Part shown: in pieces, positions 1 to 5,122 of the stretch
How positions within the stretch are numbered: the first letter of the stretch is position 1
Layout of the letters: every line of letters begins with the position of its first letter
NCBI GenBank assembly: GCA_903952805.1
Contig: CAJBHN010000616.1
Location: forward strand, 1 to 7,901
Length of the DNA: 7,901 nt
Direction of reading: 5' to 3'
Source: an uncultured Myxococcales bacterium
GTDB lineage: Bacteria > Myxococcota > UBA727 > VGSZ01
Notes under the pieces: generated by a model
The model's database searches: none
Seen by the model: the letters and a program-made list of their open reading frames with translations, nothing else
What the model was told of the DNA's origin: nothing
Translations under genes and position numbers: made by a program

Positions 1-47
1 CGAGATTTCGCGGAGTGACTGGAGTTCAGACGTGTCTCTTCCGATCT
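1..47 (+). other. Illumina TruSeq i7 adapter contamination (artefact)
   Basis: These bases are synthetic. Bases 1-6 (CGAGAT) match the end of the P7 flow-cell sequence. Bases 7-14 (TTCGCGGA) sit exactly where the 8-base i7 index belongs, and their reverse complement TCCGCGAA is, from memory, the TruSeq HT index D710. Bases 15-47 match the index-read adapter from GTGACTGGAGTTCAGACGTG through CTCTTCCGATCT, with one base missing (GTGTCTC instead of GTGTGCTC). Biological sequence therefore begins at about 48. Any reading frame using these bases is artificial, and the neighbouring gene is truncated by a contig end rather than by biology. Confidence 0.96.
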
Positions 48-48
48 G

Positions 49-633
49 GTTTTCTTGCAGTCGCCGCTCGTTGTCGTCGTCATGCATGCGGGGGTCGTTG
101 TCGACCACCTGCGACAGCGAGGCCAGCGACTGCGTCAACACGCCCGTCGGCGCCGGCGGCGTCTTCACCGCCAACGACTGCAGCAGGCGATCCTTCCATC
201 CCGACGGTGCTGGCGGCGGCGCGGGCTCTGGCGACTTCTCGACAGCAGGCAAGATGGCGCGGTTGTCGGGCGGCTTCGCTGACGGCGGCAGCTCTGGCAG
301 CACCGGCGAGGTCTGCGGTGGCGGCGACGATGTCGTCTTCTTTGCCGTCTTCTTCGCCGGCGGCGGCGGCGGTAGCCGCGGCGACATCGCCGGCGGCTCA
401 GGAGGTGGCGTGCGCATCGTCACCTGAATCGGCGTCGGCTTCTTCTTCGGTGTCGGCAGGCGGTCGACGACGAGGCCAAAGAGGCCATGGGCGACAAGGG
501 CGAGCAGCAGACTTGGCCCCAGGCGCGGTACCCGCAGCGTGATCGTACGGGCATCGTCGTCGGCCACAACGAAGCCGGTGCGTCCTCTCGCGGGGGCGTC
601 TTTGGAGTCGTTGGCCGGGTCGCCTGGGGGCAT
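49..633 (-). CDS. TonB-like energy transducer, N-terminal part (truncated at contig end)
   Basis: The frame is open from an ATG at 633 (minus strand) for 195 codons into the adapter, without a stop. The protein has a ~35-residue cytoplasmic segment and one hydrophobic helix at about residues 39-57 (LGPSLLLALVAHGLFGLVV). The helix contains a histidine (H49), as TonB-type anchors usually do. A basic stretch (TPKKKP) follows, then a long Pro/Lys-rich region at residues 66-142 rich in PPP and PEP motifs, then a more polar segment (GWKDRLLQSLAV) entering the lost part. This architecture is typical of TonB/TolA-like proteins, which use the ExbBD proton-motive-force motor to span the periplasm and energise outer-membrane transporters. 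The C-terminal TonB fold, which would prove the assignment, lies beyond the contig. A purine-rich GGAG sits only 2 nt before the ATG, so the exact start is uncertain. Another proline-rich single-pass periplasmic protein is the alternative. Confidence 0.66.
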
Positions 634-657
634 ATCTCCGTTCAGCCTTCAGAACCG

Positions 658-685
658 CCCGCCGACGCGCAACCACGTCGGCGGG
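658..685 (-). terminator. Strong hairpin, possible terminator or leader element
   Basis: A perfect 10-bp GC-rich stem (CCCGCCGACG and CGTCGGCGGG) encloses an 8-nt loop. It lies 24 nt upstream of the TonB-like start on the same strand and immediately after the transposase remnant. No T-run follows on either strand, so intrinsic termination is not certain. It could stop read-through from the insertion-sequence remnant into the TonB-like gene, or act in that gene's leader. Confidence 0.45.
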
Positions 686-710
686 CAGAGCGTACCTGAC
701 CGTGTCGGCG

Positions 711-1122
711 GATCACGGCCAGCGGCGATCCTGGCGGTCGATGACGGCGTTGCCGAAGGTCCAGGTGATGCCCATCGAGGCGCTGGTGGCCAGGACGCCG
801 GCCGTCGAGCCAGTCTCAGAGCGCCTGCACGATGAACGCTGGACCGTTGTCTGAGCGCAGCTGCGGGAGTGCAGCTCGGGAAGCCCGAGCCGAACGATGA
901 AGTCGATGACGCGCTGCGAGCGGATGCGGATGGTCCTGGTATCCTCCACGATGGCCTTGAGCTGCCTGAGCTCGCCGACAGATGCGTCCTGACACCCGCG
1001 GCTCCAGGTACCCAGCGTCGGTGTCGACACGCCGATTTTCTTGGCGGCAGCAGCGGCACTGGTGGCTCAGCGTCGCGCAGGTGTCGGACAATCTGCTCGT
1101 CGGTGAACGTGCTCGTTGTCAT
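711..1122 (-). pseudogene. Decayed IS3-family transposase remnant
   Basis: The minus strand carries broken pieces of an IS3-type transposase. The start at 1122 has a GGAGGT 3 nt upstream and encodes MTTSTFTDEQIVRHLRDAE, the classic OrfA helix-turn-helix opening (compare the family pattern KxRFTEEQIVxxLREAE). After GAG at about 1066 the frame breaks. Adding one G would restore ATSAAAAAKKIGVSTPTLGTW, then VGELRQLKAIVEDTRTIR, the end of the HTH and the leucine-zipper region. The next homologous piece (RVIDFIVRLGLPE) already belongs to the integrase core, so the OrfA/OrfB junction and the first catalytic Asp region are deleted. A further frame change at about 865-875 leads to LRSDNGPAFIVQAL, containing the second catalytic Asp (the D of SDNG). 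An in-frame TGA, where the family usually has Arg, follows before DWL. The expected third catalytic residue (Glu) region is not recognisable. The piece is about one third of a normal 1.2-1.3 kb element, and no terminal inverted repeats were found. It cannot encode a working transposase. Confidence 0.8.
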
Positions 1123-1272
1123 TGGACCTCCGGGTTGCGGCCTCGCCGCTGACGATACCGGTGGCCCGAAATTCTCAAAGCAAGTCACGGACCGACGGTG
1201 CGGACATCGGCGGCGGCACGGAGGCATCCTGCCGTCGACGGCGGTCGCTCGCGCGATGTGGGCGCCGCGGCC

Positions 1273-1458
1273 ATGAGCGTGCCCCTGGCAACGGCGCAGG
1301 CCGCGCTGTCGACCCCGGATATCGACGTCATCGCCGGTTCATCGTCGGTTCGTCGTCGGTTCATCGTCGGTTCATCGTTCGGCAGCGCGCTGGCGATGGA
1401 ACTCGTGCGGCTCGGCCGGAAGATGATCGCGCTGCTGTTGCCGTCGAGACAGCAATGA
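1273..1458 (+). pseudogene. Possible N-terminal fragment of an FAD/NAD-binding oxidoreductase
   Basis: From the ATG at 1273 a 61-codon frame reads LSTPDIDVIAGSS, then FIVGSSFGSALAMELVRLGRK, then MIALLLPSRQQ and a stop. This resembles the first beta-alpha-beta unit of FAD-dependent oxidoreductases (family pattern DVIVVGSGFGGxxAAxxLxxxGxxVxxLE), with GSSFGS in place of GSGFGG. Normal members continue for 400-600 residues, and nothing of that remains here. The match is interrupted between DVI and FIVG by extra residues encoded by an 11-bp tandem repeat, as if the GGTTCATCGTC region had slipped and expanded. There is no ribosome-binding site before the ATG. I read this as a relic of a lost gene. 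A chance resemblance in GC-rich DNA is the alternative. Confidence 0.35.
1338..1381 (+). repeat. 11-bp tandem repeat, four copies
   Basis: Four consecutive 11-bp units follow the consensus TTCATCGTCGG. Unit 1 (1338-1348) and unit 3 (1360-1370) are identical. Unit 2 (1349-1359) has one change (TTCGTC...). Unit 4 (1371-1381) diverges at its end (...CGTTCG). Because 11 is not a multiple of 3, copy-number changes shift any overlapping frame, which argues that the stretch is not under protein-coding selection. Confidence 0.9.
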
Positions 1459-1472
1459 CACATCCCCCGGCA

Positions 1473-1484
1473 TCACGTACGTGA
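1473..1484. promoter_or_regulatory. 12-bp perfect palindrome (operator candidate)
   Basis: TCACGTACGTGA is a perfect 12-bp palindrome about 130 bp upstream of the chemoreceptor start. A symmetric site of this size could bind a dimeric regulator. No binding protein is encoded nearby, so the role is inferred from position and symmetry only. Confidence 0.35.
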
Positions 1485-1529
1485 AGGCCGCACTCCTACC
1501 TCACGGCGGTGATCTGCCACGCAGCCGTC

Positions 1530-1544
1530 CACCGGTGACCGGTG
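1530..1544. promoter_or_regulatory. 15-bp odd palindrome / 7-bp tandem repeat (operator candidate)
   Basis: CACCGGT, G, ACCGGTG form a perfect inverted repeat around a central base. The same bases can be read as two tandem copies of ACCGGTG (1531-1537 and 1538-1544). The site ends 71 bp before the chemoreceptor start codon, a position where an operator overlapping or flanking a promoter would be expected. No promoter hexamers could be assigned with confidence. Confidence 0.4.
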
Positions 1545-1615
1545 ACTTGTGCATTGGGCAGACCACGAAAGCGTTGCGGGCGCATGTGTGCGTGAAGTGA
1601 ATGCGAAGGGAACGT

Positions 1616-4108
1616 ATGGTTGAACCAGTGGCCCGGTCTATCGTCGAGCAAGTCTTCGGCCCCGCCGCACACGCTCTTGAGCGCTTGCGCTACGGGCCCA
1701 AGTTCGCCGTCATGGGAGCCATTGTCTTCATGCCGGTGGCTGTGCTCGGGTCTCTGCAATATCGAGCCGAGACCTCGCAATACCAGTTCAACATGAAAGA
1801 GACGATTGGCGTTTCGTATGTGCAAGCTGCGGGACGTCTGCTGGGGGCGCTGCAACGTCATCGTCTGGCTCTTGCTGCCGGCGCAGCGGAAGCCGACACC
1901 CGCAAGGATGTCGAAGCCGCCCGCGAAGCGATGGACGAGCTCGATGCGCGCTACGGCGGCAATGACGACGACGACGGCCTGAAGACGACACCGCGATGGA
2001 CGAAGATTCGTGAGGGCTGGCAGGCGATGTCGGTGGCCGGTTCCGCCGCGGGCCAGGATGCAGCACTCGATGAACTCGGGGCCCAGATCACCCACCTGAT
2101 CGTCGACGACGCCTGCAATGCCTCGAACCTGATTCTCGATCCGGCGCTGGATTCTTTCTTTTTGATGGACGCCTTCTGCGCGAAGATTCCTGCCCTATCT
2201 GAACTGGTGACCGACCAGTCCGTTGCGGCGCTGCGCGCGGTGCAGGCCGGGAGCATCGACGACAACGGTCGCATCGACCTGGTCGGAATGTACCGGATGA
2301 CGTCGTCGATGTTGACCGACTTGCTGACGCTGAACGCCGAGACAGCGTACCGGGAGACGGCCGATGCGACGCTCAAGGGCGTGCTCGCGCCGAAGTTCGA
2401 GGCGGCCAAGACGGCGGTTGACGCGCAGGGGGCAGGCCTGCGCCGGTCGTTCTTCGGGGCGGTGCCGACGGGCGACAAGGCTGACGTCGTCGGGGTGACA
2501 GAGAATGCGTTGTCGGCTTTGGCCGAACTGCACGAGACCACTGGTCCGCGGCTCTCGGCGCTCATTGTCACACGCGCCACCGAAAAGCATCTGCGGCCGC
2601 GCAACATCGGCCTCGTCGCCGTCGGAGTCGCGCTGCTCGCGCTCGGATATCTGCTGATGGCTCTGTATGTTTCGGTGACCCGCTCGATCGCGCGTGTGCG
2701 AGCCGCCGCCGAGGGCATGGTGCAGGGCACCGTGCGCAGTGTCAGCCTCGGGACCTCCGATGAGATCGGCGAGATCGCGACCAGCTTCAATCAGATTGCG
2801 ACGGCGCTGCAGGAGGCCGAACGCAGCGCCGTCAGGGCCGCTGAGGCCGCCGCTGAGGCGGAGGAAGCCGTTGAGGTGGCCGACGAAGCACGGCGTGACG
2901 CCAATGGCGAGAAGGCCCGCGCCGTGACGGCCCTCGAGAAGGCGCGATTGTCTGAACTCCAGGCGTCGGCAGAAAAGTCCCGCGTCGAGCAGGCATTGCG
3001 CGTCGCCGACGAGCACCGCCGCAACTCGGAGAAGGCGAACACAGCGCTCGCCGTCGAAAACGAGCGCAAGCTCGAATCGATGCGCGCGCAGGCCGACGCC
3101 GCGATGACATTGCGGGACAAGATCGACCGCATCCTGCGCGCCGTCGATTCCGCGAGCGCGGGCAATTTCAAGAACCTCGTCCTCGTGAGTGGCAACGAGC
3201 CCATCGATGCCGTCGCCGTGCAGCTCAACGGCCTGTTCGAGCGCGTCGACGAAACGCTGACGCAGGTGGATCAGGCGTCGGAGAACCTCTCGAAAACGGC
3301 CGACCAGTTCGTCGCGCTGAACCGGGATCTCACGACGTCGGCGAAGGAGACCGAGACGGTCGCCGACCGCGCGCTGGCGCTCGCCACGCAGGCCAAGGAC
3401 GAGTCAAACCTGTTGACGACGAAGGCCAACGACATCCGAAACTCGTCGTCGGATATCCACAACCGGGCACTGGCCAATGCGCGCGCCTCCACCGACGTCG
3501 CCGACCGCGCCACCGCCACCGAGGCTGTCGCGCGCGAGCTTGCTCAGGCCAGCCGCGACATCGCCGGATTCACCCGTGTCATCACGACGATTTCGGCGCA
3601 GACGCGCCTGCTCGCGCTGAACGCGACCATCGAAGCAAGTCGGGCTGGCGAGGCCGGGCGGGGCTTTGCCGTCGTCGCCAGCGAGGTGAAGGACCTCGCG
3701 CAACAGACAGAGACGGCGGCGGAGCAGGTGGAAGCGCAAACGACGCGCATCCAACAGGTCGTCGAGCAGGTTGAGCAGGCGATCACGCAAATCATCGGCC
3801 GCTCGGCCCACATTCGCGAGCAGTCACAAAGTGTGCTGACGAGCGTCGAGATGCAAGGTCAGTCCACGAGCCAGATGTTCGAACTCATTGCCCAGTCGAT
3901 TCGCAAACTCGACGAAATCAACGCGAATCTGGCGACGGTGAAACAGGTCGCCCGCAGTGGTACCGCCTCGGCCGAGAGCATCCAATCCGAGAGCGTGCAA
4001 ATGAGCCGCCTCGGTGGGCGCTTGCGCGAAGTCGTCTCGCAGTTCAAGTCGAGCGAACGCGATGTCACGGCGTCGTCGAGCTCGTTGCCGCAGCCGGCGA
4101 GGCGGTGA
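1616..4108 (+). CDS. Methyl-accepting chemotaxis protein (transmembrane chemoreceptor)
   Basis: The 830-residue receptor should sense a periplasmic signal and control CheA kinase through CheW. The start at 1616 is preferred over the in-frame ATG at 1601 because GAAGGGAA (1605-1612) lies just before it. Residues 1-29 are cytoplasmic. TM1 is at about 30-47 and a mostly helical periplasmic sensor spans about 48-330. TM2 is at about 331-353, followed by a HAMP domain to about 405 (LGTSDEIGEIATSFNQIATAL). A long Ala/Glu/Arg coiled coil follows (about 395-495), then a second HAMP-like stretch (about 498-545; SASAGNF, EPIDAVAVQLNGLF). The signalling four-helix bundle covers about 550-820. Its hairpin tip, QTRLLALNATIEASRAGEAG then RGFAVVASEVKDLA (from residue 662), is the canonical CheA/CheW contact. 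The sensor contains SNLILDPALDSFFLMD (170-185), a motif I recall from helical-bundle sensors of other receptors and kinases. The ligand is unknown. No C-terminal NWETF-type CheR-docking pentapeptide is present. The gene stands alone here: no cheA, cheW, cheR or cheB is adjacent, so its array partners must be elsewhere. Confidence 0.97.
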   Translation: MVEPVARSIVEQVFGPAAHALERLRYGPKFAVMGAIVFMPVAVLGSLQYRAETSQYQFNMKETIGVSYVQAAGRLLGALQRHRLALAAGAAEADTRKDVEAAREAMDELDARYGGNDDDDGLKTTPRWTKIREGWQAMSVAGSAAGQDAALDELGAQITHLIVDDACNASNLILDPALDSFFLMDAFCAKIPALSELVTDQSVAALRAVQAGSIDDNGRIDLVGMYRMTSSMLTDLLTLNAETAYRETADATLKGVLAPKFEAAKTAVDAQGAGLRRSFFGAVPTGDKADVVGVTENALSALAELHETTGPRLSALIVTRATEKHLRPRNIGLVAVGVALLALGYLLMALYVSVTRSIARVRAAAEGMVQGTVRSVSLGTSDEIGEIATSFNQIATALQEAERSAVRAAEAAAEAEEAVEVADEARRDANGEKARAVTALEKARLSELQASAEKSRVEQALRVADEHRRNSEKANTALAVENERKLESMRAQADAAMTLRDKIDRILRAVDSASAGNFKNLVLVSGNEPIDAVAVQLNGLFERVDETLTQVDQASENLSKTADQFVALNRDLTTSAKETETVADRALALATQAKDESNLLTTKANDIRNSSSDIHNRALANARASTDVADRATATEAVARELAQASRDIAGFTRVITTISAQTRLLALNATIEASRAGEAGRGFAVVASEVKDLAQQTETAAEQVEAQTTRIQQVVEQVEQAITQIIGRSAHIREQSQSVLTSVEMQGQSTSQMFELIAQSIRKLDEINANLATVKQVARSGTASAESIQSESVQMSRLGGRLREVVSQFKSSERDVTASSSSLPQPARR

Positions 4109-4126
4109 CGTGACCGACGATGGAAC

Positions 4127-4144
4127 CGTGGTCGGCGGGCCACG
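4127..4144. terminator. Hairpin downstream of the chemoreceptor gene
   Basis: CGTGGTC, GGCG, GGCCACG form a 7-bp stem with one T-G wobble and a 4-nt loop, starting 18 nt after the chemoreceptor stop. There is no U-tract, so it is a weak candidate for a terminator or for mRNA 3'-end protection. Confidence 0.3.
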
Positions 4145-4333
4145 CAGCGTCAGGGCCGGTGGGGTCGACCACACGGCAGTCGCGTCGTCGAATTCGGCTC
4201 TGTGGCCCGACCACGTGGATGAACGACTGTCGACGGCATCCTCGTCACAGGCTCCTGCGGTCCCCCGCGCATGCGCGTCCGCCCGGCGAGCGTGACGCGA
4301 TCTTGGGCCGCGCAAGACACCTGCTTCCGGGTA

Positions 4334-4351
4334 GATGAGTCGGATGAGTCG
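4334..4351 (+). repeat. Short tandem duplication (2 x 9 bp)
   Basis: GATGAGTCG occurs twice in tandem, followed by a partial third copy (GATG to 4355). It lies 3' of both convergent genes. No function is evident, and it may simply be a replication-slippage product. Confidence 0.7.
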
Positions 4352-4387
4352 GATGTTCAGGCGGGTGGGGATTCGCGGCCAAGGCCA

Positions 4388-4891
4388 TCAGACGTCGTCA
4401 ACGTCGCGGCGATGCTCGCTGTCCTCGACCGGCGTGCCTTCATGCGGCGTGGTGCTGAAGGCTTCGTCGTGGATGGCCTTCAAGGCCTCATCGAGCTTGT
4501 GCTGGCGCAGGGTGGCGACCGTGCCCCGCAGCACGTCGTCGGGAATCTGATAGGTGGTGCTGAGCTTCTCAATGAAGGCCTGCTCGGCCTCGTCGAGGTC
4601 ACCGTCGACGAAGAAGGCGTTGGCCACCACCAGGCAAGCCGCCTTGAGCTTCTTGGGGTCTTTGGTCAGCACGCCCATGGCCCAGCCGATGCCAAGGGGC
4701 GTGACGTCAGCGATCGGGATGCCCCAGGTCCTGGATGCCTGCTCAATCGCCTCCAATTCGGCGGCATCGACAATGCCGTCGGCGGTGATGACGTCGTAAA
4801 ACAGCCGCACCAACGCCTTGCGCTCGTCGTCGGACCAGCGCTTGGACTGCTGCACCAGAAAGAAGCTCTTGAGCGAACCAAGCACCGTCAT
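4388..4891 (-). CDS. TerB-like / tellurite-resistance-fold protein
   Basis: This is a 167-residue, mostly helical, cytoplasmic protein without a signal peptide or membrane helix. The ATG at 4891 is chosen because a perfect GGAGG (4897-4901 on the complement) lies 5 nt upstream. The in-frame GTG at 4903 would overlap that site. Two similar helical modules each carry an acidic loop: DVITADGIVDAAELEAIEQ (about 33-51) and FFVDGDLDEAEQAFIEKL (about 93-110). This aDGxxDxxE pattern is the hallmark of the TerB fold, also found in DUF533- and DjlA-type proteins. An intervening segment (GIGWAMGVLTKDPKKLKAA) and an acidic, disordered-looking tail complete it. TerB acidic loops have been linked to metal binding, but family members occur far outside tellurite resistance, and no terC, terD, terE or terZ gene is nearby. 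A resistance role cannot be claimed. The gene follows the 329-residue protein on the same strand after 231 bp that include a pentanucleotide repeat. Confidence 0.86.
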   Translation of the reverse strand: MTVLGSLKSFFLVQQSKRWSDDERKALVRLFYDVITADGIVDAAELEAIEQASRTWGIPIADVTPLGIGWAMGVLTKDPKKLKAACLVVANAFFVDGDLDEAEQAFIEKLSTTYQIPDDVLRGTVATLRQHKLDEALKAIHDEAFSTTPHEGTPVEDSEHRRDVDDV

Positions 4892-5035
4892 CGAGGCCTC
4901 CACAGCAACGCCGTCAGGCTCCCTCGTGACGTGTTTCGTCGTCGCCTGTCAACCAGCCACTGCCAGCAGCACCTCAACCACCTGTGGCACGAGGCCCACC
5001 TGCCACGTCTGACGTCCTCACCGGCGCTCGCCCTG

Positions 5036-5098
5036 GGCGAGGCGAGGCGAGGCGAGGCGAGGCGAGGCGAGGCGAGGCGAGGCGAGGCGAGGCGAGGC
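5036..5098 (+). repeat. Pentanucleotide microsatellite (GGCGA) x 12.6
   Basis: Twelve perfect copies of GGCGA followed by GGC form a 63-bp tract with no interruptions. It lies between two same-strand genes: 24 nt after the stop of the upstream gene (5123) and 144 nt before the TerB-like start (4891). In the direction of those genes it reads TCGCC. The evenly spaced GG pairs could also form stacked G-quartets on the plus strand. Uninterrupted short tandem repeats of this length usually change copy number by slipped-strand mispairing. Confidence 0.98.
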
Positions 5099-5101
5099 CG
5101 C

Positions 5102-5115
5102 GGCCGCCAGCGGCC
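5102..5115 (-). terminator. Small GC hairpin after the 329-residue protein gene
   Basis: GGCCG, CCAG, CGGCC form a 5-bp stem with a 4-nt loop, beginning 7 nt after the stop codon of the minus-strand gene ending at 5123. No T-run follows. Instead the pentanucleotide repeat begins. This is a weak terminator candidate. Confidence 0.22.
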
Positions 5116-5122
5116 ATGCGTC

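Larger units (their letters stand above)
1123..1615. other. Gene-poor interval upstream of the chemoreceptor
   Basis: This 493-bp stretch has no intact gene that I can support. It holds a possible Rossmann-fold gene fragment (1273-1458), an 11-bp tandem repeat (1338-1381), two perfect palindromes (1473-1484 and 1530-1544) and the presumed promoter and leader of the chemoreceptor gene. I could not find a convincing sigma-70 -35/-10 pair, a sigma-54 -24/-12 pair, or a flagellar sigma-28 promoter. Confidence 0.6.
4109..4387. other. Convergent intergenic region between chemoreceptor and TerB-like gene
   Basis: Both flanking genes end here. I see a weak hairpin at 4127-4144 and a 9-bp tandem duplication GATGAGTCG (4334-4342 and 4343-4351). 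A 61-codon plus-strand frame from GTG 4110 to a stop at 4295 has no recognisable similarity, no ribosome-binding site and mixed third positions, so I do not call it a gene. Confidence 0.5.
4892..5122. other. Leader/promoter interval of the TerB-like gene
   Basis: This 231-bp interval separates the stop of the 329-residue protein from the TerB-like start. It contains the ribosome-binding site (4897-4901), the pentanucleotide tract (5036-5098), a GGCCGCGGCC palindrome (5096-5105) overlapping the tract's end, and a small GC hairpin (5102-5115). I see no confident -35/-10 promoter. The gap is long for simple translational coupling, so an internal promoter is likely, though co-transcription is not excluded. 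Confidence 0.5.

Noticed and set aside
15..542. Long plus-strand frames at 15-542 and 32-427 with Ala/Pro/Ser- or Gly-rich products
   Set aside because: They begin inside the adapter and run antisense to the TonB-like gene. Their low-complexity composition mirrors its Pro/Lys codons.
1951..3228. Minus-strand frames of 145-279 codons (1951-2790, 2195-3016, 2791-3228)
   Set aside because: They are antisense shadows of the chemoreceptor coding region, with Ser/Arg/Ala-rich composition and no recognisable domain.
4110..4295. 61-codon frame starting with GTG right after the chemoreceptor stop
   Set aside because: There is no ribosome-binding site, similarity or coding-like third-position pattern. 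It lies in a convergent intergenic region.
4388..4891. Calling the TerB-like gene terB and assigning tellurite resistance
   Set aside because: Only the fold is supported. No other ter gene is nearby and TerB-fold proteins have diverse roles.
5036..5098. CRISPR array interpretation of the short repeats
   Set aside because: The units are 5 bp without spacers, so this is a microsatellite. The 11-bp repeats at 1338-1381 also have no spacers, and no cas gene is present.
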